Positions 1 through 7,438 of a stretch of 64,000 nucleotides of DNA are shown in pieces. The stretch's first letter is position 1. Each line of letters begins with the position of its first letter. This DNA comes from Pseudoramibacter sp. (GTDB lineage Bacteria > Bacillota > Clostridia > Eubacteriales > Eubacteriaceae), in NCBI RefSeq assembly GCF_022484225.1, contig NZ_JAKVLT010000001.1, positions 1,727,406 through 1,791,405 of the forward strand, written 5' to 3'. Made by a program: the position numbers and the translations under genes. The notes beneath the pieces were generated by a model. The model was not told the DNA's origin. It made no database searches and saw only the letters and a program-made list of their open reading frames with translations.

Positions 1-1731
1 CATATGTTTTAACTGGGCAATCGCTTCCGGGCTGTCCTGTTTCAATTCATCCGCCACAGCAATAATTCCAATTAGTTGACCATCTGCTGCAAAAAAGAGC
101 GGCGTTTTACCTAAAAAAGCGGCCTGATCTGCAATTTCAAGTGCCTTTGATGTAATCGACACTGTTTTTGAAATAAAAGCACGGTTGCCAGCTAACAGTG
201 CTTTTGACTGCAGTGTTCCTCTAACGCCTGATCCTGCCAACACTTCAAAATTCTGAACTGGATCTATGTCAAGATTTCGTGTTTTTGCTTCTTCCACAAT
301 GGCCTTTGCCAACGGATGTTCACTTTTATATTCAAGGGATGCTGCTAATTGAACTAACGCTTCTTCTGTGACTTCATCCACCAAAGGATACACATCTGTC
401 ACTTGAGGTGTACCTGTTGTAATGGTCCCTGTTTTATCCAAGGCGACAATCTGGATTCTGCCTGTTTCTTCGAGGGACTCTGCAGTTTTGAACATAATGC
501 CGTTTTTAGCCGCAAGTCCATTGCCTACCATAATCGCAACCGGTGTTGCAAGGCCTAAAGCACAAGGGCAGGAAATAACCAAAATAGAGATGGCGCGCCC
601 AATCGCCCAGCCAACGGGTTGACCTAATGCCATCCAGACAATAAAAGTCAATACCGATAATCCAATGACAACAGGCACAAATACGCCAGATACTTTATCT
701 GCTATTTTAGCAATCGGTGCTTTCGTCGCTGCTGCATCCGAAACAGTCTGAATAATCTGTGACAATGTTGTATCTTCTCCGACACGGACAGCTCGGCATT
801 TAATATAACCTGATTGATTGATGGTCGCTGCCGATACTTCATCTCCGACTGTTTTATCAGCAGGGATGCTTTCTCCTGTTAATGCAGATTCGTTAATCGC
901 CGCACTGCCTTCGACAATAACGCCATCAACCGGAATGTTTTCTCCTGGCCGTACAACAAAGAAATCTCCCCTTTGAACTTCTTCAACCGGGACTTGTATT
1001 TCTTCTCCATTTCTTTCCAGCGTTGCCATTTTAGGAGACAATTGAATCAAGCTTTTTAAAGCATTGGTCGTCTTTCCCTTAGACATCGCTTCCAGCATTT
1101 TACCAATGGTAATCAGCGTCAGGATCATAGCGGCAGATTCAAAATAAAAACCAGGATGCATCCCTGAAGGCATTTGTTTCGTCATTTGAAATAAAACAAC
1201 GAGAGAATACCCAAAAGCTGCTGACGATCCCAACGCGACCAATGCGTCCATATTAGGTGCTAAATGAAAAAGCGACTTAAAGCCGTTGACAAAAAATCGT
1301 TTATTGATAATCATCACAACGATGGCCAGCAGCATTTCAAGCATTCCGATTCCCAGCATGTTATTGTGGAAAAATGCTGGTGCCGGCCAATGCCACATGG
1401 TAACGCCCATCGAGAAATACATCAGAACCAAAAGAAAACCAATCGATGCAATCAGCCGTTTCTTAAGCTTCGGTGTTTCATGGTCTGCCAGAGCGTCCAA
1501 TGCTTCTTTTTGACTGCTTGTTTCTTTTTTTTGTCCTTGAAGTGACGCAGTATATCCTGCATCTTCTACTGCTTTTATGATCGATTCCGGAGAAGCCGTG
1601 CCTTCAACGCCCATTGAATTGGTCAAAAGACTGACAGCGCAGGAATTCACGCCTTCAACCTTTGACACTGCTTTTTCAACACGTGTACTGCAAGCCGCAC
1701 AGCTCATTCCGCCTACATTGTATTTTTCCAT
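1..1731 (-). CDS. copA: Copper-translocating P1B-type ATPase CopA (3' end outside window)
   Basis: Exports Cu(I) across the cytoplasmic membrane at the cost of ATP. The visible 577 residues carry one N-terminal HMA domain with GMSCAAC (Cys11, Cys14), membrane segments from about residue 75, the actuator TGES at 285-288, the metal-transport CPC at 388-390 followed by ALGLATP, and the phosphorylation motif DKTGT starting at Asp432. The C-terminal part of the ATP-binding domain and the last membrane helices lie beyond position 1. ATG at 1731 follows AAAAAAGGGAGA. It is the third gene of a csoR-HMA-copA unit with 29 bases to the gene upstream, so copper-responsive derepression by CsoR is expected. 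A CPC ATPase with a CsoR partner is nearly always Cu(I)-specific; silver may also be carried. Confidence 0.95.
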   Translation of the reverse strand, partial: MEKYNVGGMSCAACSTRVEKAVSKVEGVNSCAVSLLTNSMGVEGTASPESIIKAVEDAGYTASLQGQKKETSSQKEALDALADHETPKLKKRLIASIGFLLVLMYFSMGVTMWHWPAPAFFHNNMLGIGMLEMLLAIVVMIINKRFFVNGFKSLFHLAPNMDALVALGSSAAFGYSLVVLFQMTKQMPSGMHPGFYFESAAMILTLITIGKMLEAMSKGKTTNALKSLIQLSPKMATLERNGEEIQVPVEEVQRGDFFVVRPGENIPVDGVIVEGSAAINESALTGESIPADKTVGDEVSAATINQSGYIKCRAVRVGEDTTLSQIIQTVSDAAATKAPIAKIADKVSGVFVPVVIGLSVLTFIVWMALGQPVGWAIGRAISILVISCPCALGLATPVAIMVGNGLAAKNGIMFKTAESLEETGRIQIVALDKTGTITTGTPQVTDVYPLVDEVTEEALVQLAASLEYKSEHPLAKAIVEEAKTRNLDIDPVQNFEVLAGSGVRGTLQSKALLAGNRAFISKTVSITSKALEIADQAAFLGKTPLFFAADGQLIGIIAVADELKQDSPEAIAQLKHM

Positions 1732-1760
1732 TGTACTCTCCCTTTTTTATAAAACGACAC

Positions 1761-2138
1761 TCAAGAGCGCTGAACAGTTTGAATATCTGTCACATGATAA
1801 TCCAAACGTTCTATCGTTCTTTTAATTAAATCGTCTTTTATTTCCCGATCCATTTTCACCAGCGCTTCTCCCTTTTTCCAATTTACTTCTGCAGACAAAC
1901 CATCGATACGGTTGAGTTGTCTTTGAATATGACGCTCACATTGTTCACAATGCATGCCTTGAATATTCACTTTTTTTTCAGCGATTTCTGGATGATCAAG
2001 AACTTTTTTATCATCAATAAATTCATCACCGCCGCCGCCACAGCAGCCGCCTTGACCAGAAAGCCGCTTGCCTGCATTTTTTACAGCGATGATCACAACT
2101 GCAGCTAAAGCTAATACAATTAATATTGTTACAAGCAT
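1761..2138 (-). CDS. Membrane-anchored heavy-metal-associated (HMA) domain protein
   Basis: 125-residue protein with an N-terminal hydrophobic helix (about 2-19), a basic stretch, a short Cys/Gly-rich patch with Cys32-Cys33 inside a glycine run, and a C-terminal HMA domain with GMHCEQC (Cys64, Cys67). The HMA fold with CxxC suggests a Cu(I) chaperone held at the membrane, able to hand copper to CopA, whose gene begins 29 bases downstream. The first 40 residues resemble the small FeoB-associated cysteine-rich membrane proteins, so the gene looks like a fusion of that type of anchor with a copper chaperone; this is inference. ATG at 2138 follows AGAGAGGTAAAA. Expression should follow csoR, 22 bases upstream. 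Confidence 0.85.
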   Translation of the reverse strand: MLVTILIVLALAAVVIIAVKNAGKRLSGQGGCCGGGGDEFIDDKKVLDHPEIAEKKVNIQGMHCEQCERHIQRQLNRIDGLSAEVNWKKGEALVKMDREIKDDLIKRTIERLDYHVTDIQTVQRS

Positions 2139-2160
2139 TTTTACCTCTCTTGTTGTCTTT

Positions 2161-2466
2161 TTATTTCATCAATTTGGAAATCACACGTACCAATTCTTCA
2201 ACCGTACCGTCTTTTCCTTCTTGAATATCTTCAACAACGCAAGTTCGAATATGATCTTCCAGTAAAACTTTATTAAAAGATTTCATTGCAGCGGTTACTG
2301 CTGCACTTTGAATTAATATATCCGGACAATATGCATCATTTTCAACCATGCGCTTGATGCCCCGAACTTGTCCTTCGATTCTGCTGAGACGATTAATCAT
2401 ATCTTTATATTGATCAGGCGCTCTTTTTTTATGACGCACACAACAATTTTCTTTTTTTTCTGTCAT
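2161..2466 (-). CDS. csoR: CsoR family copper-sensing transcriptional repressor
   Basis: 101-residue all-helical DUF156 protein. The ligand triad is complete: Cys47, His72 and Cys76, with the 25- and 4-residue spacing of Bacillus CsoR (Cys45, His70, Cys74). The IEGQVRGI segment near residue 30 is the family's conserved first helix. The N-terminus has an extra Cys8-Cys9 pair. CsoR tetramers bind GC-tract palindromes and release DNA on binding Cu(I). Two such palindromes lie directly upstream at 2480-2497 and 2515-2534, so autoregulation of the csoR-HMA-copA unit is very likely. ATG at 2466 is preceded by TAAGGAGG. Confidence 0.95.
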   Translation of the reverse strand: MTEKKENCCVRHKKRAPDQYKDMINRLSRIEGQVRGIKRMVENDAYCPDILIQSAAVTAAMKSFNKVLLEDHIRTCVVEDIQEGKDGTVEELVRVISKLMK

Positions 2467-2479
2467 TTTTAGCCTCCTT

Positions 2480-2497
2480 ATACCCCCTCTGGGGTAT
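2480..2497. promoter_or_regulatory. CsoR-type operator 1
   Basis: Perfect palindrome ATACCCC-CTCT-GGGGTAT between the csoR promoter and the csoR ribosome binding site. It has the C-tract/G-tract form of known CsoR operators. Binding here would block early elongation or translation initiation complexes. The specific assignment is inferred from the neighbouring csoR gene. Confidence 0.85.
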
Positions 2498-2509
2498 CTC
2501 TTGATATGA

Positions 2510-2539
2510 AGTATAATACCCCCTATGGGGTATTGTCAA
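2510..2539 (-). promoter_or_regulatory. csoR-copA operon promoter
   Basis: Minus-strand -35 TTGACA at 2534-2539 and -10 TATACT at 2510-2515 with an 18-base spacer. The spacer is almost wholly occupied by operator 2, so a bound repressor would directly exclude RNA polymerase. Confidence 0.75.
2515..2534. promoter_or_regulatory. CsoR-type operator 2
   Basis: Perfect palindrome AATACCCC-CTAT-GGGGTATT filling the spacer between -35 and -10 of the csoR promoter. Its centre is 36 base pairs from the centre of operator 1, so two repressor tetramers could sit side by side. Confidence 0.88.
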
Positions 2540-2540
2540 C

Positions 2541-2580
2541 ATCAAAATAAAAAAACTTATCTTCAAATTGAAGATAAGTT
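2541..2580 (-). terminator. Rho-independent terminator of the 2-hydroxyacid dehydrogenase gene
   Basis: Inverted repeat with 11-13 bp arms (2554-2566 and 2568-2580), followed on the minus strand by TTTTTTTATTTT. The stem starts inside the stop codon of the gene. The stem is AT-rich but long. Confidence 0.75.
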
Positions 2581-3556
2581 AAATCATATTTTGCGGATGG
2601 CCTTCAAGCCAACAACGGATATTGTCAAACACAATCTCAGCCCTCTTATAAAGCGCTTCTTGAGTTGCATATGCAATATGCGGTGTAATGATGCAATTTT
2701 TCGCTTGAAACAACGGATAATCTTTAGGCAGCGGCGGTTCTTTTTCAAAAACATCAATGCCGGCCCCGGCAATTCTTCCTTCATTTAATGCATCCGTCAA
2801 TGCCGAATAATCGACCAGTGATCCGCGGGCCGTATTAATCAAGATCGCATTAGGTTTCATTTTAGCAATTTGATTCTTATCGATCATACAAACCGTCTGC
2901 TTCGTTAAAGGCACATGTAGAGAGATAATATCTGACTGCCGCATAACTTGATCTAACGAAACGTATTGAATGCCTAATTCTAATGCTTCTTTTTTCCTCG
3001 TCCGGCTGTATGCAATTAAATGAATGCCAAAAGCCTTTGCAATTTTGGCAACTTGAAGGCCGATCGTTCCTGTTCCGATGATTCCTAATGTTTGATGATA
3101 AAGTTCGCTGCCTGTCGGGAACTGACTTTCTCCGCAAAGCAGGCTTTTCTGACATTCAGATATCTTTCTTTTAAGATCAATCATCAATCCAATCGCCAAT
3201 TCCGCTACAGCATGCGTGGAATAGTTCGCCGCATTGCAAATCACGACATTATTTGCTTTCAAATAATCAACATCAACATGATCAACCCCGGTAAAAGCGA
3301 CATCGACCATTTTCAAATGATGACAATGCTGTAAAACATCCTGCGTCAGCCTTTGATTTGCCAAGACAATGACATCTGCATCCTGTACTCTTTCTATCAA
3401 GGCAGATTTTGTTTCTGCCTTATCTGCATAGGCGATAATTTGATGTCCGTCAGCTTTCAAAAGCATGGTTAAAGCTTTAAAAGCATCCTCACTAATTCCC
3501 AAGGGTTCCATAATCACAATTTTTAATCTTGATCTCGAACTGGGGGTTTTACTCAT
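2579..3556 (-). CDS. D-isomer-specific 2-hydroxyacid dehydrogenase (NAD-dependent)
   Basis: 325-residue NAD(P)-dependent reductase/dehydrogenase acting on a D-2-hydroxy acid. The Rossmann motif GTGTIG lies at 161-166. The catalytic set of the family is present: Arg in NTARG (about 244), Glu in DVFEKEP (about 271-273) and His in TPHIA (about 293). The substrate cannot be read from the sequence; glycerate, phosphoglycerate, D-lactate and hydroxyisocaproate dehydrogenases share this layout, and no ACT domain is present, which argues against classical SerA. ATG at 3556 is chosen because GGGAGA lies just upstream and the gene then overlaps the recX stop by 8 bases (ATGAGTAA), pointing to translational coupling. 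A longer in-frame start at 3583 has no such support. Confidence 0.88.
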   Translation of the reverse strand: MSKTPSSRSRLKIVIMEPLGISEDAFKALTMLLKADGHQIIAYADKAETKSALIERVQDADVIVLANQRLTQDVLQHCHHLKMVDVAFTGVDHVDVDYLKANNVVICNAANYSTHAVAELAIGLMIDLKRKISECQKSLLCGESQFPTGSELYHQTLGIIGTGTIGLQVAKIAKAFGIHLIAYSRTRKKEALELGIQYVSLDQVMRQSDIISLHVPLTKQTVCMIDKNQIAKMKPNAILINTARGSLVDYSALTDALNEGRIAGAGIDVFEKEPPLPKDYPLFQAKNCIITPHIAYATQEALYKRAEIVFDNIRCWLEGHPQNMI

Positions 3557-4229
3557 CAAAATCTCCCTCTTCTTTTTTTTCATTTAATAATTCATGGATT
3601 TCAGAGCCAGAAAAGCCTCTTGATCTCAAATTCCGCTGAATACGCATTCGAAGCTCATATCCACTATATCCTTTTGTGCGCTGCATTCTAAAATATTTTT
3701 GGTAAGCGGCTTCTATGCTGTCACGATGACTTTCGCGATCATCATCTGACATTTCTTCTGTGAAGTTTTCTAATTCCTGAGTCAGCAAAGGATGTACCAA
3801 ATCGTAAGCGTAACCTCTGCGCATCATCCAGTTCATCACTTTGCGAAACCGCTTTTCGGGTTCTTCATGACAATACCGTTTCAAAGCTTCTTCCAGCAAT
3901 TTTTGACAACAGTCGGTCTCTTCTTCTTCTGAATAATATAAATTAATATCTTCGATTTTTGATTTTGGAATTCCCTTTCGAATTAATTCCTGCGCGAGTC
4001 TTTTTTTGCCGTAATATTTCGTTATTTTATTCAATTCACAGGTATTCTTGATGTAGCGTTCATCATCAATATACCCGTATTGAATGAGAAGCGCCAGACC
4101 CTCTGCGATTTCTCTTTCAGAATAATTTTTCTTTTGAAGGTATTCAACAATCTCTGCTTCTGTCCGGTCACGATAAGTTAAATAATTCATGGCGCGGTCA
4201 AAAGCTGACAATTGTGCTTTTTTTCCCAT
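3549..4229 (-). CDS. recX: Regulatory protein RecX
   Basis: About 226 residues made of tandem three-helix RecX repeats; two stretches (DRAMNYLTYRDRTEAE near the N-terminus and FRKVMNWMMRRGYAYD in the middle) are typical. RecX binds RecA filaments and caps or dismantles them, limiting recombination and SOS activity. The start at 4229 follows AAAAAAGGTAAAA; an in-frame extension up to 4286 would run through the terminator hairpin of prfA and is unlikely. The stop overlaps the start of the hydroxyacid dehydrogenase. recA is not in this window. The prfA terminator just upstream suggests recX needs readthrough or its own promoter. Confidence 0.85.
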   Translation of the reverse strand: MGKKAQLSAFDRAMNYLTYRDRTEAEIVEYLQKKNYSEREIAEGLALLIQYGYIDDERYIKNTCELNKITKYYGKKRLAQELIRKGIPKSKIEDINLYYSEEEETDCCQKLLEEALKRYCHEEPEKRFRKVMNWMMRRGYAYDLVHPLLTQELENFTEEMSDDDRESHRDSIEAAYQKYFRMQRTKGYSGYELRMRIQRNLRSRGFSGSEIHELLNEKKEEGDFDE

Positions 4230-4268
4230 TTTTACCTTTTTTCTTATTGTTTTCGATTTCAACTTCAA

Positions 4269-4298
4269 GAAAAGAAAAAGCCTCATCAGAGGCTTTTT
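4269..4298 (-). terminator. Terminator downstream of prfA
   Basis: Perfect 10 bp arms AAAAAGCCTC (4275-4284) and GAGGCTTTTT (4289-4298) with a 4-base loop, followed on the minus strand by further T-rich sequence (TTTTTCTTTTCTTG). It lies immediately after the prfA stop codon. Confidence 0.85.
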
Positions 4299-4299
4299 C

Positions 4300-5370
4300 T
4301 CATTCAGCTAACTCTAATTTTCTTGCCTGGTCCGTCGTGATCAAAGCGCCAATCATTTCATCAATTTCACCATCCAGAAACGAATCCAGCTGATGTACCG
4401 TTAAACCAATTCGGTGATCTGTTACGCGCCCCTGGGGAAAATTATAAGTTCTGATCCGTTCGCTGCGGTCTCCTGTCCCAATTTGGCTTTTTCTTTCTGC
4501 TGAGATAGCATTTTGCTGTTTTTGGCGTTCCACGTCATAAAGACGTGCTTTTAACACCTTCATAGCTTTAGCCTTGTTTTTGATTTGGGATTTTTCATCC
4601 TGACAAGTCACAACCAGACCAGATGGAATGTGGGTAATGCGAACAGCAGAATCTGTCGTATTAACACATTGTCCGCCATTTCCTGATGCACGGTAAACAT
4701 CGATTCTCAAATCGTTTGGATCCACATCCACTTCCACGTCTTCGACTTCCGGCAATACGGCAACTGTTGCTGTTGACGTGTGAATTCGGCCGCCGGATTC
4801 CGTTTCTGGAACGCGCTGTACACGATGAACACCGCTTTCGTATTTTAACCGGCTGTATGCCCCCTGGCCAGTAATTGAAAAAGTGATTTCTTTTATGCCG
4901 CCAAGATCCAATACATTAGAATTTAAAATTTCGGTTTGCCATCTGTGGCGTTCTGCATACCGCACATACATTCTAAACAAATCATGGGCAAAAAGCGCAG
5001 CTTCATCTCCTCCGGCACCCGCTCTGATTTCCACAATGACGTTTTTATCGTCATTGGGGTCTTTCGGGATAAGCAATATTTTTAAGTCTTTTTCCAACTG
5101 CTTTTGGCGCGCACTTTGTGTTTTAATTTCTTCTTCACACATTGCTTTAAAATCAGCATCAATTGATTTATCCGCCAACATTTCCTGACTTTCCTGAACA
5201 GCCTTTTCCGTTTGACGGTAAGCTTTGTATTTTTTGACAATCGGCTCCATGTGAGCGTGTTCTTTCATTAAGCGCTGCCATTTTTGCTGATCTGAAATAA
5301 TTTCAGGATCTGCAATCTCTTTGGTTAACTGGAGATATTTTTCTTCGACTGATTCTAATTTTTCAAACAT
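4300..5370 (-). CDS. prfA: Peptide chain release factor 1
   Basis: 356 residues, the normal length for RF1, which reads UAA and UAG stop codons and triggers peptidyl-tRNA hydrolysis. The catalytic GGQ is seen in [17 protein letters not shown], followed by a basic [11 protein letters not shown] stretch. The start at MFEKLE (5370) matches family starts; ATG at 5373 directly before it and AAAGGTG just upstream leave a one-codon ambiguity. In many Firmicutes prfA is followed by prmC, the methylase of this GGQ; here a terminator and recX follow instead. Confidence 0.96.
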   Translation of the reverse strand: MFEKLESVEEKYLQLTKEIADPEIISDQQKWQRLMKEHAHMEPIVKKYKAYRQTEKAVQESQEMLADKSIDADFKAMCEEEIKTQSARQKQLEKDLKILLIPKDPNDDKNVIVEIRAGAGGDEAALFAHDLFRMYVRYAERHRWQTEILNSNVLDLGGIKEITFSITGQGAYSRLKYESGVHRVQRVPETESGGRIHTSTATVAVLPEVEDVEVDVDPNDLRIDVYRASGNGGQCVNTTDSAVRITHIPSGLVVTCQDEKSQIKNKAKAMKVLKARLYDVERQKQQNAISAERKSQIGTGDRSERIRTYNFPQGRVTDHRIGLTVHQLDSFLDGEIDEMIGALITTDQARKLELAE

Positions 5371-5421
5371 CATTACACCTTTCATACCAATCCATTTGCC
5401 GCTGTTTTACAAAGGACCATA

Positions 5422-6285
5422 CTACAAAGGTGCTTCGTCAAAGAAAAAGACCGTCATTGAACCCGGACCAATATGCGTTCCAATGACAGGCGCTAATAAT
5501 TTTCTTGAAAAATTCGTGTTGCCGTAACGTGCGGTCAGCTGATTTTGAATAGCTTCAACCAGATGATCCTGATAAGCATCGACAAAATATATTTTTTGAT
5601 TGGAAATATCGTAGCTGTGCGCTGCAATATAATCAACAAATTTTTTTACCAAACGCTTTTCACCCCGGCATTTATCCGTAATTTCCAATTTACCTTCTCG
5701 GTCCACAATCATAAAAGGGTGAATCTTAAGTGCATTGCCAATCAAAGCTGAAGGCCGATTAAGCCTTCCGCCACGGCAGACATATTCTAAATTGGTGACT
5801 GTAAAAATATGGTGAATGTGCGCGCTGCAGTGCTTCGTCAGCTGAATCAGATCCTGCATGGACATGCCTCGCTGCGCCTGCTCTGCAACCACATTAACAA
5901 TCATTCCCAAACCGCCTGTAACTGCCTTTGTATCGACAACCTGAATGTCGGCTTCTGGATAATCTTCACGAATATCTTTACACGCCAAGCACGCTGTTTG
6001 ATAAGTGCCAGACAATCCGCTTGAGAAACTCAAAAGCAAAGCTGGCTTCCCCGCTTCGGCATAAGTCTTAAAACAATCATAATAATCCTGATATGGGATT
6101 TGAGAAGTCTTATACACGACGCCTTTTTTCATATTTGCGTAGATTTCTTCGGGTTGAATATCAATGCCATCCCGATAGATTTGTTCGCCGCAGGTGACAT
6201 ACAGAGGAAGGACTTTAACCTCTAATGCTTCTAAACGCTCTTTCGGCAAATCGCATGCCGAATCTGTAATAATCTGAATGTGCAT
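5422..6285 (-). CDS. DegV family fatty-acid-binding protein
   Basis: 287 residues with the DegV hallmarks: N-terminal ITDSACDLP, the SGLSGTYQ segment lining the lipid pocket, and GGRLNRPSALIGNAL in the second domain. In Firmicutes, FakB proteins of this family bind free fatty acids and present them to the kinase FakA for phosphorylation and membrane lipid synthesis. Without a fakA gene nearby a FakB role is only probable. ATG at 6285 follows AAGAGAGAAATAG, and a promoter is visible at 6319-6347. Confidence 0.9.
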   Translation of the reverse strand: MHIQIITDSACDLPKERLEALEVKVLPLYVTCGEQIYRDGIDIQPEEIYANMKKGVVYKTSQIPYQDYYDCFKTYAEAGKPALLLSFSSGLSGTYQTACLACKDIREDYPEADIQVVDTKAVTGGLGMIVNVVAEQAQRGMSMQDLIQLTKHCSAHIHHIFTVTNLEYVCRGGRLNRPSALIGNALKIHPFMIVDREGKLEITDKCRGEKRLVKKFVDYIAAHSYDISNQKIYFVDAYQDHLVEAIQNQLTARYGNTNFSRKLLAPVIGTHIGPGSMTVFFFDEAPL

Positions 6286-6318
6286 TCTATTTCTCTCTTA
6301 AATAAAATATTGATTAAA

Positions 6319-6347
6319 AGTTTAACATAAGAAACTCTATATCGCAA
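6319..6347 (-). promoter_or_regulatory. Probable degV promoter
   Basis: Minus strand -35 TTGCGA (6342-6347), 17-base spacer, -10 TAAACT (6319-6324) with an upstream TGT that makes it an extended -10. Located in the 73-base gap between hprK and degV. Confidence 0.5.
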
Positions 6348-6358
6348 CTTATTGCAAA

Positions 6359-7438
6359 TTAATACCAATCTTTTCCGGTTTCTTTGTTCTGAATGCTCTG
6401 CACTTCTTCCTGCAAATCTTCTTTCTTTTCTTCTGCCTTTTTTTCCAAATGATGCATTTTTTCCCGTTCTTTTTTGCGGGCTGCTTCTTTCGCTTTACGC
6501 TCATCTTCTTCTTTATTGTGAGCTTCAATATTATCGACAAAAATTTGAGCGGAACGATACCCAGTTTCTTTCATACGGTTATTAATAGCCGCCGTCTCTA
6601 TAATTGCAGCCAAATTTCTCCCACTGGAAACCGGGATTGTCACCAAAGGAATATCAACTCCCAAAATATTAGTTGTTTGATCATCAAGTCCCAACCGATC
6701 ATAAGGAGAATGTTCATCCCAGTTTTCAAGACGAATGACCATGTCAATATCCACCGATTTCTTCACAGACTTGGCACCAAACAGCATTCTCACATCGATG
6801 ATGCCAATACCGCGAACTTCCATATAGTATCGCAGCATTTCCGGCGCTTCGCCGACCAGATGATTGCCGTGATGGCATGTAATATCCACCACGTCATCCG
6901 CAATAAAGCTGTTGCCTCGTTTAATTAATTCCAGCGCCGTTTCACTTTTCCCAATGCCGCTGGCTCCTGTAATGACAACCCCAACGCCTCGTACTTCAAC
7001 GAGTACACCGTGAATCCCCGTTTGAGGAGCTGTTTTATTGTCAATATAATCAATGAGGCGATAATTCAGAGAAGTCGTTTTTTCCTTGCTTTTTAATAAA
7101 ATCACCTTATACTTTGCCGCAGCTTTTTCAAACAAAGTAGTTTCCGGCAAATCCCAGCATACAATGAGGCAGGGAATATCATGGCTGAAGAAATCATCAA
7201 TACGCTTTTCTCGAAGTCTCGGATCCAGAGACATTAAATAAGAAATCTCTACTTTTCCAACGAGCTGGATTCTCCGATTGTCAAAGTATTCATAATAGCC
7301 GTGAAGCTGCAGTCCCGGCCTATTTGTTCCAGAATCCCACAGTTCAAAATAATCAATCGGTACGATGATTTTTTCTAAATTTAAAGATTTGCAAAATTCA
7401 TCAACTTCAATAGTGCATAATGGTTCTTTTTCGGTCAT
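6359..7438 (-). CDS. hprK: HPr kinase/phosphorylase with charged C-terminal extension
   Basis: Phosphorylates and dephosphorylates Ser46 of HPr, linking sugar uptake to CcpA-dependent catabolite control. Walker A is GASGIGKS at 158-165, with a conserved His143 just before it, DD at 181-182, and the family signature EVRGIGIIDVRMLFG at 207-221. The core ends near residue 305. The remaining 50 or so residues are almost entirely Lys, Glu, Arg, Ala and Gln, a predicted helix or coiled coil not found in the roughly 310-residue Bacillus enzyme. Its start overlaps the uvrC stop by four bases (ATGA), with GGAGAAGAAAA upstream, so the two genes are co-transcribed. Confidence 0.94.
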   Translation of the reverse strand: MTEKEPLCTIEVDEFCKSLNLEKIIVPIDYFELWDSGTNRPGLQLHGYYEYFDNRRIQLVGKVEISYLMSLDPRLREKRIDDFFSHDIPCLIVCWDLPETTLFEKAAAKYKVILLKSKEKTTSLNYRLIDYIDNKTAPQTGIHGVLVEVRGVGVVITGASGIGKSETALELIKRGNSFIADDVVDITCHHGNHLVGEAPEMLRYYMEVRGIGIIDVRMLFGAKSVKKSVDIDMVIRLENWDEHSPYDRLGLDDQTTNILGVDIPLVTIPVSSGRNLAAIIETAAINNRMKETGYRSAQIFVDNIEAHNKEEDERKAKEAARKKEREKMHHLEKKAEEKKEDLQEEVQSIQNKETGKDWY

